In this document: positions 1 through 9,511 of the stretch, piece by piece
How the letters are laid out: each line of letters opens with the position of its first letter
How positions within the stretch are numbered: position 1 is the stretch's first letter
DNA from: PoT sp049331405
GTDB lineage: Bacteria; Planctomycetota; Planctomycetia; Isosphaerales; Isosphaeraceae
DNA length: 64,000 bases
NCBI RefSeq assembly: GCF_049331405.1
Contig: NZ_CP186274.1
Location: forward strand, 248,001 to 312,000
Direction: 5' to 3'
Translations under genes and position numbers: made by a program
Notes under the pieces: model-generated
The model's input: the letters and a program-made list of their open reading frames with translations, nothing else
Databases searched by the model: none
Told to the model about the DNA's origin: nothing

Positions 1-1843
1 CGGCCTGCCGACTTTCCAGTACGCCACCGCCAGGTTGCGGAGCGTGGCCAGGGTGTCGTCGTGGTCGGATCCGAGGATTGCTGCCTGGGCGTTGCGGACG
101 CGCTCGAGCAGGGGGATCGCTTCGTTCGGCTCGCCCGCGTCGAAGATGGCGGAGGCCTGCTGCGAGAGAGCGGCGAGCGTCACCTCGTGGTCGGGGCCGA
201 GCAAGGCGTGCCGGGCGGCGACGGCCTTCGCGAGCAGGGCCCTCGCCCTGGCGGCGTGCCCGAGCCGCCTGGTATGTCCGGCCGAGCCGATACTGGAGGT
301 TGGCCACGACCAGGGGGTCGCCCACGGCGTCCCCTTCGAGCTCGGCCGCGGCCCGGTCCAGGCGGTCCGCGAGGATCAGCTTCAAGGGGCGGCCCTCGCG
401 CTCCTCGGCGCCGGGGTCGAGGTCGTCGAAGACCGACGCAAGGATCTCGCCCCCCTTCTCGATCTGCCGGAGCCGCTTCTGGGCCCGGGCGTTGGCCCTC
501 GATTCCCCCTCGGCCCGCGCGACCTCCTCCTTGCGAGCGAGGTCGGCCCGGACAAGGCCCCACGACGTGCCGACGATGCCTGCCACCAAGAGGGCGAAGA
601 TGATCGCGGTCGTCAGCATCGTCCCCCGGTTCCGACGCAGGAACTTGCCGAGGAGGTAGCCGGCCGAGGGGGGGCAGGCTTCCACGGATTCGTCGGAGAG
701 ATAGCGCTGGACGTCCCGCATCAGGCCGTCGGCCGTCTCGTAGCGGCGGGCGCGGTCCTTCTCCAGGCACTTCATGACGATCCAGTCGAGCTCACCGCGC
801 ACGAGCCTGGCCAGTCGCGAAGGGTCGAGCTGACGCCGAGCCGCCAGGCTCGGCAGGGCGTCGCTGCAGGAGAGGCGGCTGCTGGGGCGGGGCGGATCCT
901 CCTCCTTGATCACGCGGAGCATCTCGTGCCAGGCGGCCTGCTGGAAGCGGCCTCGCTCCAGGGGTGTCGAGCCGGTGAGCAACTCGTAGAGGATCACGCC
1001 GAGGGCGTAGACGTCGGATCTCGCGTCGATGTCGATGTTGTTGAACTCGGCCTGTTCCGGGCTCATATAAAGAGGAGTTCCCACGACGGCGCCGAGGGCC
1101 GTACGCAGGGTATGCTCGGTGAGGGGCCGGAGGATCGCCTTGGCCAGGCCGAAGTCGATGACCTTCGGCACCGGCTGGCCGTCGGACCGGCAGACGAGGA
1201 TGTTGCCGGGCTTCAGGTCTCGGTGGATCACCCCTTTCGTGTGCGCGTGCTGGATCGCCCGGCAGACCGTCACGAAGAGGCCGAGGCGCTCGGCGATGCT
1301 CAGGCGGGCGTCGTCGCAGAACTCGTTGAGCGGGCTCCCCTCGACGTACTCCATGACGAAGTAGGGACGGCCCTCCCGGGTCGTGCCGCCGTCGAGCACC
1401 CTGGCGATATTCGGGTGGTCCATCAGGGCCAGGGCCTGCCGCTCGGCCTCGAACCGGGCCAGCACCGTCTTCGTGTCCATGCCCGGCTTGATCAGCTTCA
1501 GGGCCACGATCCTACGCACCGGCTCGGTCTGCTCGGCCTTCCAGACGGTCCCCATCCCGCCGACGCCGACCTCTTCCAGGAGCGTGTACCGCTCGGCGAT
1601 CACGGCCCCCTTGCGCAGGTCCATGAACCCCTGGCCGAACGTGCCGACGATCGAGGCGTCGCCCCAGTCGCGCGCCCAGGCCGACTGGTCGAGGATGCCG
1701 AGCGTCTGATCGTGCGCGACGAGGAGGCGTTCGACCCGCATCCGCAGCTCGGGATTGCCCGCACAGGCGGCATCCAGGAAGGCCCGACGCTCCGAACCCC
1801 CAGCCTTCTCCAGCGCCGCGACGAAAATCAGTTCTTCGCCCAT
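1..1843 (-). CDS. Ser/Thr protein kinase with TPR tail (3' end beyond window)
   Basis: PknB-type membrane kinase. About 80 N-terminal residues (typical planctomycete leader) precede the glycine loop GVGGMGTVWKAE (residues 93-104), the VALKLIKPGMDT lysine segment, HRDLKPGN catalytic loop, DFGLAK and SPEQA. One membrane helix follows (TAIIFALLVAGIVGTSWGLV), then a coiled stretch and kinesin-light-chain-like TPR repeats (ALLGPDHEVTLAAL, ILGSDHDDTLATLRNLA). The frame is still open at base 1, so the C-terminus is missing. I chose the ATG at 1843 because MGEELIFVAALEK begins the conserved leader. An ECF factor lies 3.3 kb upstream on the same strand; kinase/ECF neighbours are common in planctomycetes, but a functional link here is inference. 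Confidence 0.93.
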   Translation of the reverse strand, partial: MGEELIFVAALEKAGGSERRAFLDAACAGNPELRMRVERLLVAHDQTLGILDQSAWARDWGDASIVGTFGQGFMDLRKGAVIAERYTLLEEVGVGGMGTVWKAEQTEPVRRIVALKLIKPGMDTKTVLARFEAERQALALMDHPNIARVLDGGTTREGRPYFVMEYVEGSPLNEFCDDARLSIAERLGLFVTVCRAIQHAHTKGVIHRDLKPGNILVCRSDGQPVPKVIDFGLAKAILRPLTEHTLRTALGAVVGTPLYMSPEQAEFNNIDIDARSDVYALGVILYELLTGSTPLERGRFQQAAWHEMLRVIKEEDPPRPSSRLSCSDALPSLAARRQLDPSRLARLVRGELDWIVMKCLEKDRARRYETADGLMRDVQRYLSDESVEACPPSAGYLLGKFLRRNRGTMLTTAIIFALLVAGIVGTSWGLVRADLARKEEVARAEGESRANARAQKRLRQIEKGGEILASVFDDLDPGAEEREGRPLKLILADRLDRAAAELEGDAVGDPLVVANLQYRLGRTYQAARARRQGEGPAREGRRRPARLARPRPRGDARRSLAAGLRHLRRGRAERSDPPARARPQRPGSNPRIRPRRHPGHAPQPGGGVLESRQA

Positions 1844-2072
1844 GGCTCCGACTCCGACCGCCGAACGGACGCTCGAGACAGGATCTGAAGGAAATGGAGC
1901 GGAATCCCGGAGGGTTGAGATTCCGCTCCATGGCGAGTGAGGCCGAGGGCCATCCCAACACCCGGCCTCAGTACGCACATTTCATATATTTATGGAAGCA
2001 AAAATGAGTGGGACGTTACCTTATGGCATAATGAGGGTCGCGGAACTGAAATCATCGAATGCAATGGTGTGG

Positions 2073-2465
2073 TTAATTAGCCGTTAATTGCATCGAGGCG
2101 TTCCCGGTTGGCGGCTTCGCGAAGAAGGATGCGGACGTTCCTTTATGCTCATGACTATGAGGAACCACCGGAGTCGTGCGGCGTGCCACGACGACGGCTT
2201 CCTCCGGGAAATCGTCCGACTCGTTCGGCTCCTCGATCGCCCCTTGCTCGATCATCCAGGCGTCGCGGGCGGCCCTCACCCTGGGGGATGACCAGGAGCA
2301 GGAGCGGCACGTGCCTGGGTGGGAGCCGCCGTGGTGCAGGGCGGGGGCATTGTCCCCGGGCGCGAACCCCACGAAGGCCGCGACCAGGACGCAGGCCAGG
2401 GGGACGGCCCACACGTTGCGGAGTATCGGGGCGAGGAACGCCCACGGCCTCGTCATGTGATTCAT
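2073..2465 (-). CDS. small membrane-anchored hypothetical protein
   Basis: 130 residues. A hydrophobic segment near the N-terminus (VWAVPLACVLVAAFVGFAPG) suggests a membrane anchor or signal sequence. It is followed by GTCRSCSWSSP, a CxxC pair, and a polar tail with VVPHSHEHKG. A ribosome binding site AAAGGAA precedes the ATG. No family recognised. The two cysteines could bind metal or form a disulfide, but this cannot be decided from one sequence. It stands alone between the kinase and the glycine-rich surface protein. Confidence 0.55.
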   Translation of the reverse strand: MNHMTRPWAFLAPILRNVWAVPLACVLVAAFVGFAPGDNAPALHHGGSHPGTCRSCSWSSPRVRAARDAWMIEQGAIEEPNESDDFPEEAVVVARRTTPVVPHSHEHKGTSASFFAKPPTGNASMQLTAN

Positions 2466-2592
2466 TATGGGTGTTCCTTTGAATTTGATGTGTTCTGGTG
2501 CGGGCCCGGACGCACCCCGGCCAGGGGGCCGCCCCTAGCGGGAAAGGGGCGGGCCCTTCGGCCGCCTCGGGGACGGCCGGGCCGGGTACTTG

Positions 2593-2633
2593 CCGGGCGG
2601 GAGGCCGATCCGGTCCAATCGACCCCCGCCCGG
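2593..2633 (-). terminator. GC-rich hairpin downstream of the glycine-rich surface protein
   Basis: CCGGGCGGG (2593-2601) pairs with CCCGCCCGG (2625-2633) around a 23-base loop. It lies just past the stop of the gene ending at 2689. There is no clear T-run, so it may slow or stop transcription only weakly. Confidence 0.35.
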
Positions 2634-2688
2634 CGTCCGAGGGGGAAGAGTCGCGTGCCCCTCTCCCTCGATATCAGGATGTCTCGGC

Positions 2689-5009
2689 TCAGCGGACGGA
2701 TTTGTAGGAGCCGTGCACGTCGTTGTCGCCGGTGGAGGCCGAGTTGCCGGAGATGGCGGTGTTCACGAGGGTCGTGACACTGGTGGGATCGAGGAAGACG
2801 CCGCCGCCGACCCCGGCGCCCGCCGCGCCGAGCGAGCCCATCTCGCCGGCGAAACTCTGGCCGACGCTCCCTCCCATGAACGAGGGATGTCCCGGATGCG
2901 TGAGCCCGGGGGCCCCGCCGTATCCGCCCGCGCCAGAACCGGCGAAGTTCTGCGAGATCACGTTGGTCGCCTGCGACTGGGGCGAGCCCGCGGGGGCGTT
3001 CCACCTCGGCAGGAGGACGACGGACCCCCCGGCGGCGTTGAAGAGGGCGCCTCCTTCTCCGGTCCCGCGCCCGCCGCCGTCGCCGCCGCTCCCGCCGATG
3101 CTGTCGCCGCCGTTGCCGAAGCCGGCGCCGAGGACGTTGAGGGTCGGGTCGGCGGTCGCGTCGCCGCCGAAAGATTCGCCGCCCCGGCCTCCGGACCCGG
3201 CGTTGCCGCCGTCCGCGACGTTGCGGGTGAAGGTGGCGGTCACGCCCGTGATCGAGGTCGCGCCGGCGTTGTAGAAGGCCCCACCGGCTCCCAGGCCGCC
3301 GTCGCCTCCCTTGCCGCCGAAGCCGCCGGCGGCGCTCCCGCCGGACCCGGCAAAGCCGTTCGGCGGGGATCCGCCGCCGGTTCCTCCGTGGCCTTCGCCT
3401 CCGATGGCCCCGAAGCCGCCGTTCCCGCCCCGCGCCTGGTTCGTCGAGAAGTTGCTGGCCGGAGGTGCTGATGTGTTGCTATTCGGGGCCGACAGGATAA
3501 ATTTCGCGCCTTGGGCGTTGTACACGCCGCCGCCGAGCCCGCTACCCCCCGCGCCGGCGTCGCCCGCGTCCCCGGCCCCGGTGAAGTTGGCCCCGAATCC
3601 GGCCGGGAACCCGTTGCCGCCATTGCCGCCGTTGGCGAGGCCGCCCGTCCCCGAGTTTCCGCCGTTTCCGCCGTTGGCCTGATTGTTGGTGACGACCACC
3701 GCCGCGCCCGAGAACGTGGCCCCGGCCTCGTTGGCGATGGCGCCTCCCTTGGCCTTCCCGCCGGCGCCGGCCTTGCCGCCGTTGCCCCCGATGGCGTCGC
3801 CGCCGATGCCACCGACGACGGAGGTGGTCGGCGTGAGGAAGCCGCCCCCGCGGCCTCCCTGGCCGGTGCCCCCCAGGCCCCCCGCGCCCCCGATGCCGCC
3901 CGTCGCGCTATTCTGCGAGAAGGTGATCGTCGAGCCGGAATTCACGAAGGAGCCGTTGAAGAGTCCCGCCCCCTCGGCGAGTCCTCCATCGCCCCCCGCG
4001 CCCCCATTCCCGCCGACGCCCAGGCCGCCAGTTCCGCCGGTGTTCCTGAAGTTGTAATCCCCGCCGTGGCCTCCGGTGCCGAGCGCACCATTGCCGCCGA
4101 CCCCGCCGGCCCCGCCGATGACCTGGTTGAGCGCGAAGGTCACGCCGGAGAGGGTCAGGCGCGCGTTCGCCGCGTTGAAAACGCCGGCGCCGAAGGCCGA
4201 GCCTCCCTTGCCGCCGGCCCCACTGATGCCACCGATCCCGGCCGTGCCGGTCGGCTTCGAGGGGTTACCGTCCGCCCCCGTCACGCCGAAGCCTGAGCCG
4301 CCGCGCCCGCCCGAGCCCCCCTCGCGACGTTGCCCGTGATCAGGCTATTCGCGATCGTCAGCGAGCCCCCCACGTTGTCGACGCCCGCCCCGAAGGCGTC
4401 GCCGCCGTTGCCGCCGGGGGAACCACCCACGCGCGTCGCGTTGCCGCTGGAGCCGTTGAGGCCGGCCGAGCCGATCGCCGTGTTGTTCGAGATCGTGTCG
4501 TTCGAGAGGGTCACGTTGCCGGCGACGTTGAGGAGGCCCCCGCCCGTAGAAGACAAGCCCCCCTTGATCGTGACGCCCGAGATCCGCACGTTGCCGCTCA
4601 GGATCTCGAAGACCCGGTCGAGCGAGTTGCCGTCGATCACCGAATTGCCCGTGCCGTCGATCGTCAGGTCGCTTTTGATGTCGAGGTCACCGGTCGCCGT
4701 GTTGTCTTCATTCGCGCCGGCGATGGAGAGCTGGAAGAGGCCGGTCGGCAACGTGATCGAGTCGGCCCCGGCGTGCGCGTTGGCCGCCATGATCGCCGAA
4801 CGCAGCGAGATGTGTCCCGTCGCGTCCTTGCCCGTCTGGAGGTCGACCGCCACCGAGTCGGCCGTGGTGTTGACGGCGAAGGTCGAGAGGACCTGCCGGG
4901 TCTCCAGCGACTCCAGGTTCGGCCTGCGCCGGCGGGCCTTGCGCGAACGGCCGGCCGGCCCGGTACCCTCGAATGACTGCGTCGTTCCCCTGGTCTGTTG
5001 CGGCTTCAT
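2689..5009 (-). CDS. glycine-rich LEPR-XLL/CSLREA surface protein, split by one frameshift
   Basis: Secreted cell-surface protein. From the ATG at 5009 (MKPQQTRGTTQ): basic segment KARRRRPN, LEPR-XLL-like motif LESLETRQVLS, then a CSLREA-like region (HISLRSAIMAANAH, DSITLPTG) and beta-helix repeats (VRISGVTIKGG). A long PE_PGRS-like tract of GGxGG units follows, alternating with segments such as GVFNAANARLTLSGVTF. The reading frame breaks at about 4316-4321: a run of six G (minus strand) gives a stop 13 codons later. Seven G would join GNVARG to GSGGRGGSGFGV and continue to the stop at 2689. The tail after the shift has normal composition, so the full protein (about 770 residues) is probably made from an intact or phase-variable copy; a sequencing error is equally possible. 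An upstream in-frame extension to 5264 has no surface-protein features. Confidence 0.75.
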
Positions 5010-5131
5010 GACTTCCCCCCGGATGCATGAATCGTCGAAGAATGACGAGCCTTGCATGGATCCGTCGCCTTGTCGGCGAGGATCGTCCGGACTCGACATC
5101 CCCCTCATGCGACTCGGGGGGCGGTGAGGCG

Positions 5132-5737
5132 TCAGGCGGGTTCCGAATTTTCTCGGGATGCCTCGCCATCGGATTTCGCGTCGGAATCGGCCATGGCGTC
5201 GTAGAGCCAGGCGCGGGCGTAGCGCCAGGCGCGGTCGGCCGTCGACGGGGAGACGCCCAGGCATTCGGCCGCCTCGGCCAGGGTCAGGCCGCCGAAGAAG
5301 CGGAGCTCGACGAGCTTGGCCTTCACCGGGTCGTGGAGCGAGAATCGGTCGAGGGCCTCGTGCAGCGACAGTATGTCTTCGGGCACCCCAACCGCGCCGA
5401 GGGCGTCGATGTCTTCATGCACACGCTTGCAACCGCCGCCGTGCTTCTGCCGCCCCTTGCGGCGGGCGTTCTCGACCAAAATCCTGCGCATCGCCTCGGC
5501 GGCGGCCGCGAAGAAGTGCGCGCGGCCGTCCCAGCGGCGGTCGTCCTTCGGCCCGACGAGCCGGAGATAGGCCTCATTCACCAGGGCGGTCGCCTGGAGC
5601 GTCTGGCCGGGTCGTTCCTGGGCGAGCCGATACGCGGCCAGCCTGCGAAGTTCGTCGTAGACGAGGGGGAAGAGTTGCTCGGCCGCTCGTGCGTCGCCTC
5701 GCTCGAGGGCCGCGAGTGTCTGTGCGGCGTCGTCCAT
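5132..5737 (-). CDS. ECF RNA polymerase sigma factor (TIGR02999-like)
   Basis: 201-residue sigma factor of the planctomycete/acidobacterial type usually found with Ser/Thr kinases. Sigma2 region: LFPLVYDELRRLAAYRLAQE and LVNEAYLRLVG. Linker: FFAAAAEAMRRILVENARRK. Sigma4 helix-turn-helix: LTLAEAAECLGVSPSTADRAW, then RYARAWLYDAM. GGGAG lies upstream of the ATG at 5737. No anti-sigma gene is next to it. The same-strand surface protein starts 120 bases downstream and is a plausible target or operon partner. Confidence 0.93.
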   Translation of the reverse strand: MDDAAQTLAALERGDARAAEQLFPLVYDELRRLAAYRLAQERPGQTLQATALVNEAYLRLVGPKDDRRWDGRAHFFAAAAEAMRRILVENARRKGRQKHGGGCKRVHEDIDALGAVGVPEDILSLHEALDRFSLHDPVKAKLVELRFFGGLTLAEAAECLGVSPSTADRAWRYARAWLYDAMADSDAKSDGEASRENSEPA

Positions 5738-5955
5738 CGGAGTGGGCTCCCGTCGGTCAGCCTCGCACCCTCTCCCAGCGAAGGTGCCTTGATTTTGCTA
5801 TCGGAATCCGTCGGCACTTCCGGCCAGTCGGGCCGGAATTCTCGGACTGGAATCGCGTCCCGACATGTAGACGGCTTCAATCGGGGACGCGTTCACAACT
5901 TTTTCCTGAGATTATACCAACCGCCTCCGCGTTTGCCGTCACTTGAATGTATGGG

Positions 5956-7215
5956 TCAAGGCAAGTCGGCCTCGAATTCGATGCGCTGGCCCGGGACCAG
6001 GCGATCGGACTCGATCGTCAGCATCGGGGTTGCGCCCCCGGCCGCGACCTGGAAGGTCCGCGATTCCCCCGGGAGCAGCCCCTTGAGGGATTCTTTCGCA
6101 CGGACCCCATTCACGGCAGGGTACGCATCATGATAGATCGGGGCGATCCCCGCGTTCCGGAACGTCGCAACCGAGCGGCTCGCCGACGCCTTGAACTCGG
6201 TGGCCTGGAATCGGTAGCCGCAGGCCTGGCTCGCCTCCCGGATCCGCTCGGGCTTCTGGTGCTGCGGCTGGGCGTCGCCGATCATGAACGTGATGTGGAA
6301 CTTCGCGGCGTGATCCTCGAACGAGGTCCCGTGGGGCCCCTTCGGCGCGAGCGCCTGGCTCTGGTCCTTCGGCTCGTAGAAGCTGAACTCGCCCCCCGCG
6401 GGCCCGACCTTCCAGCGGTCTCGCCCCAGCGCATTCCAGTTCGGCTCGTTCACCTCGCCGTGCCTGGCGTGGTTGAACGAGTCGTCGAACTCCCCGAACG
6501 GGAGCGCCAGGACCTTCTTATTCGAGGCGAAAGGCGACCACTCGGACGCCGCGTCGACCGAGACCATCCAAGGGGTCCGATGGAGCCTGGTATTGAGCCG
6601 CTCGGCGAACTCGACCTGAAATTCGAGGGAGGGGAAGGTCTGGCCGAGCTTCATGGGCCCGTCATAGATGTGGTACTCGGACCAGAGGCCGAAGCCGACT
6701 TCCAGGAAGGCCAGGCGGGGATCTTCGTCGTACTTCTCGGCGAAGCGGTCGACGAATTCCAGCAGGAAACGGCGCAGCTCGGGGTGCGACCAGTCGGGGA
6801 ATCCGGTCTTCTTCTTCTCGCTGAGGGCGACGACCCCTCGGTAGTCGGGCAGCTTCCTGATGTAGTCGGGGACGCCGCTCGTCTGGCCGACGTACGTGTC
6901 GTGGAAGCGGATGACCGCCTGGTGCTTGCGGCTCTTGACGCCGTCCAGGATCTTCTCGAGCTTCGACCAGTCGTATTTCCCCTTCTCGCGCACGATTTGG
7001 TCGTAGCGGATGTAGCTGAATTCGAGCTGGACCGGGGACGTGTCAACCGCGCCGTTGGTCGTCCAGAGGACGATCCCCGTCATGGGCTGGACCGAGGTGA
7101 TCCTCGATTTCAGGGGGATCGGCTTGAGGTCGTCCGCGAGGGCCGTCGTCGCCGCCGCCAGGCCGATCCAGAGTCCCATGATTCCCCGCAGGGAGCTTCG
7201 CCGCACCATCGTCAT
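5956..7215 (-). CDS. secreted DUF4832-type protein (TIM-barrel-like)
   Basis: 419 residues. The start at 7215 (MTMVRRSSLRG) has the ribosome binding site GAAAGGAT and gives a good signal peptide (GIMGLWIGLAAATTALA). The body has glycosidase-like barrel features: GKYDWSKLEKILDGVKSRKHQAVIRF, LAFLEVGFGLWSEYHIY and WMVSVDAASEWSP. The C-terminal part (HITFMIGDAQPQ, SRSVATFRNAGIAPIYHD) matches the DUF4832 layout with a beta-sandwich end. Likely carbohydrate-related, but the substrate is unknown and catalytic acids cannot be assigned with confidence. Upstream in-frame sequence to 7314 is unlikely to be translated. Confidence 0.8.
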   Translation of the reverse strand: MTMVRRSSLRGIMGLWIGLAAATTALADDLKPIPLKSRITSVQPMTGIVLWTTNGAVDTSPVQLEFSYIRYDQIVREKGKYDWSKLEKILDGVKSRKHQAVIRFHDTYVGQTSGVPDYIRKLPDYRGVVALSEKKKTGFPDWSHPELRRFLLEFVDRFAEKYDEDPRLAFLEVGFGLWSEYHIYDGPMKLGQTFPSLEFQVEFAERLNTRLHRTPWMVSVDAASEWSPFASNKKVLALPFGEFDDSFNHARHGEVNEPNWNALGRDRWKVGPAGGEFSFYEPKDQSQALAPKGPHGTSFEDHAAKFHITFMIGDAQPQHQKPERIREASQACGYRFQATEFKASASRSVATFRNAGIAPIYHDAYPAVNGVRAKESLKGLLPGESRTFQVAAGGATPMLTIESDRLVPGQRIEFEADLP

Positions 7216-7440
7216 CCCGATCCTTTCGCGAAGGCCTCGAACCCGGCAAGTCCCGACATCGAATCGCCCCGGGCGTCCAACCACCGTACCGCGGCCACCT
7301 GGCCATGCCAACAACGCGGCGTCCCCGTGTGGGGGGCGTGATGTTGCAGGTCACCATCCGGTCTCCGGGCCAAATTCAAAGTGATACGCGGAGAAAAGTG
7401 AATCCGCGTCAAAAAAGACTGTGTGATGATATGAAGATAT

Positions 7441-7455
7441 CGATATTCAATATCG
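7441..7455. promoter_or_regulatory. 15-bp palindrome in the DUF4832/oxalate decarboxylase divergent region
   Basis: CGATATT C AATATCG is a perfect 7-1-7 inverted repeat in a locally AT-rich stretch. It lies about 150 bases before the oxalate decarboxylase start and 225 before the DUF4832 start. It is a plausible operator for either gene; the regulator is unknown. Confidence 0.35.
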
Positions 7456-7603
7456 GCCGTCGAGGACGATGAAGCCAAATTCATCGGCGGCTTACCTTGG
7501 CTTCAGGATGCTCCCGTAGAGTTCATGGTGCAGTCGGTCGGGTCGACGCGGCTGGGGTCGTCCCGCTCGTGGCGTGCATCGGAACCGAAGGAGGGAGGCA
7601 GAC

Positions 7604-8788
7604 ATGTCGGAATACTCGAGGCGGAATTTCCTGGGCGCAGCGGCCCTCGCGGCGGGGGTGGTCGGGGCGGACGCGGCGGCCAGGGCCGACGACTACGGCG
7701 AGAAGGAGAAGGCCGGGCACGGAGCGGAGTCGGAGCCGATCCCGACCTTCCGTTACGCGATGGAGACGGAGAAGGGCCGGCACACCGAGGGGGGATTCTC
7801 GCGGGAGGCGACGGTCAAGCAATTGCCGATCTCCGAGGGGCTCGCGGGCGTCTCGATGAGGCTCAAGCCGGGGGGTGTCCGCGAATTGCACTGGCACGCC
7901 AAGGCCGCCGAGTGGGCGTTCATGCTCAAGGGGCGGGTCCGCACCACGGTCTTCAGCCCCGACGGCTCGTCGGAGACGAACGACTTCGAGGCGGGGGACG
8001 TCTGGTACTTCCCCCGGGGCCACGGCCACGCCCTGCAGGGCATGGGGCCGGGCGAGGCCCACTTCATCCTGATCTTCGACGACGGCCACTTCTCCGAGTT
8101 CGGCACCTTCGGCGCCAGCGACTGGTTCGCCCAGACGCCCCCCGAGGTCCTCGCCAAGAACTTCGGTGTCCCCGCCTCGACCTTCGCCAAATATCCGAAA
8201 ACCGAGGTGTTCATCCCCCAGGGGGCCGTGCCTCCCGCGACTCAGAACCTGCCGCTGATGGGGGCGCAACGCACCCCCGCGAATACGCACAAGTATCCGT
8301 TAATGGCCCAGGAGCCGCGCAAGTTCAACGGCGGCCAGGAGCGCAGGGTCAGCGTCAAGGAGTTCCCGGTCTCGGTCGGCATCACCGGCGTCGTCCTCGA
8401 GCTCGAGCCGGGGGCGCTCCGCGAGCTGCACTGGCACCCGAACGCCGACGAGTGGCAATACTGGATCGAGGGGAGCGGGCGCGTGGGCATCTTCGGCTCG
8501 CACGGCCGTTCGCGGATCGAGGAGTTCAGCGTGGGCGACGCCGGCTACATCCCGCGAGGTTTCGGGCACTACATCGAGAACACCGGCAGCACCCCGCTGA
8601 AGGTCCTCGTCGGCTTCAACAACGGCGTGTACGAGGCCATCGACGCCTCGGCCTGGCTCGCGTCGAACCCGACCGACCTCCTCGCCGCCAACTTCGGCGC
8701 CCCGGCCTCATCGTTCGAGCCGTTCCCCCATCAACGCGTGTTCATCGCCCCGGGCAAGGGCGCCCCGAAGTCGGGCCACGCGGAGTAA
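7604..8788 (+). CDS. oxdC: Tat-exported bicupin oxalate decarboxylase
   Basis: 394 residues; converts oxalate to formate and CO2 with Mn. Twin-arginine signal SRRNFLGAAALAAGVVGADAAA. Cupin 1 metal site: H96, H98, E103, H142 (ELHWHAKAAEW, RGHGHAL). Cupin 2: H276, H278, E283, H322 (ELHWHPNADEW, GFGHYIENTG). The lid after cupin 1 reads SEFGT (164-168). It keeps the glutamate that serves as proton donor in Bacillus OxdC (SENST), favouring decarboxylase over oxidase. GGAGGGAGG precedes the ATG at 7604. The gene stands alone and is probably periplasmic. Confidence 0.93.
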   Translation: MSEYSRRNFLGAAALAAGVVGADAAARADDYGEKEKAGHGAESEPIPTFRYAMETEKGRHTEGGFSREATVKQLPISEGLAGVSMRLKPGGVRELHWHAKAAEWAFMLKGRVRTTVFSPDGSSETNDFEAGDVWYFPRGHGHALQGMGPGEAHFILIFDDGHFSEFGTFGASDWFAQTPPEVLAKNFGVPASTFAKYPKTEVFIPQGAVPPATQNLPLMGAQRTPANTHKYPLMAQEPRKFNGGQERRVSVKEFPVSVGITGVVLELEPGALRELHWHPNADEWQYWIEGSGRVGIFGSHGRSRIEEFSVGDAGYIPRGFGHYIENTGSTPLKVLVGFNNGVYEAIDASAWLASNPTDLLAANFGAPASSFEPFPHQRVFIAPGKGAPKSGHAE

Positions 8789-8810
8789 TCTCGAACGGGT
8801 CAAAGCCCGT

Positions 8811-8846
8811 CGCGGCCGGACGAGCCTTCACGCTCGTCCGGCCGCG
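8811..8846. terminator. strong hairpin between convergent oxdC and DUF2306 genes
   Basis: CGCGGCCGGACGAG (8811-8824) pairs perfectly with CTCGTCCGGCCGCG (8833-8846) around an 8-base loop. It lies 22 bases past the oxdC stop and overlaps the last codons of the convergent gene, so it may serve both directions. There is no T-tract. Confidence 0.5.
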
Positions 8847-9511
8847 GCCCGCGAGCGTCCTCGTTTGAAGGCGCCGGCGCCGGGCCAACTCCGCTCGCGC
8901 AGCTCGAAGGCCGCGAGGGGCAGGAGCCAGCACATCCAGGTCATCAGGGGATCGACCCACATGGCGGTCGTGCCCAGGACCGTCGCCAAGCCTCCCATCA
9001 TCCTCAGCACGACGGCCGAACAGAGCAGGAGGTAGCATCGCCACATCCAGCGGCGATGGCTCGCGAAGCGCCGCTTTAGCGCCGTGGCCAGGCCCATCGC
9101 GGCACAGCTCGCGGTGGCGATGGCCAGTGTTGCCAGAGACACCGCCGCGACAGGCCCTGCCGCGGCGTAATAGGCCATCCAGAGGCCGCTCGGCGTCACG
9201 AGCAGCAGGACATTCGCGACCTGCACGCGGCCGAGATACCGATGCCAGTTCGGGAAACGGAGGCGGGCCCGCTCGCCGACCAGGAACAACCCCAGGACCA
9301 GCGAGATGGGCCCGGAGATGATGTGCGCGTAGAAGGCCCAGCGATAGGGCCCCCAGAAATGGGATTCCCGTCCTCGAAGGAAATCGGACGAGAAGTTGGG
9401 CGGGAGATAGTTCGTGTAATTGGAGACGACGCTGAACGTCACCTTGAGGATCAGCAGCCCTGCCAGAGGGGCCAGCATGCGCTCCGGGAGTTTGCGACGG
9501 TCTGGGCGCAT
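8828..9511 (-). CDS. DUF2306 membrane protein
   Basis: 227 residues with about five or six membrane helices. DUF2306 hallmarks are present: YAHIISGPISLVLGLFLVGERAR, then FPNWHRYLGRVQV, and FASHRRWMWRCYLLLCSAVVLR. The conserved histidines in HIISGP, WHRYLGR and SHRRWM could ligate haem or metal, but the function of this family is unknown. The gene is convergent with oxdC; no partner gene is adjacent. Confidence 0.85.
   Translation of the reverse strand: MRPDRRKLPERMLAPLAGLLILKVTFSVVSNYTNYLPPNFSSDFLRGRESHFWGPYRWAFYAHIISGPISLVLGLFLVGERARLRFPNWHRYLGRVQVANVLLLVTPSGLWMAYYAAAGPVAAVSLATLAIATASCAAMGLATALKRRFASHRRWMWRCYLLLCSAVVLRMMGGLATVLGTTAMWVDPLMTWMCWLLPLAAFELRERSWPGAGAFKRGRSRAAAGRA

Noticed and set aside
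35..1888. 617-codon open frame on the plus strand
   Set aside because: It is the antisense of the kinase gene. Its product has no fold-like composition, whereas the minus strand shows all kinase motifs.
2700..4300. Dense short repeats that could be read as a CRISPR or satellite array
   Set aside because: The units are irregular in length and follow the codons of GGxGG protein repeats; there are no constant repeats with unique spacers.
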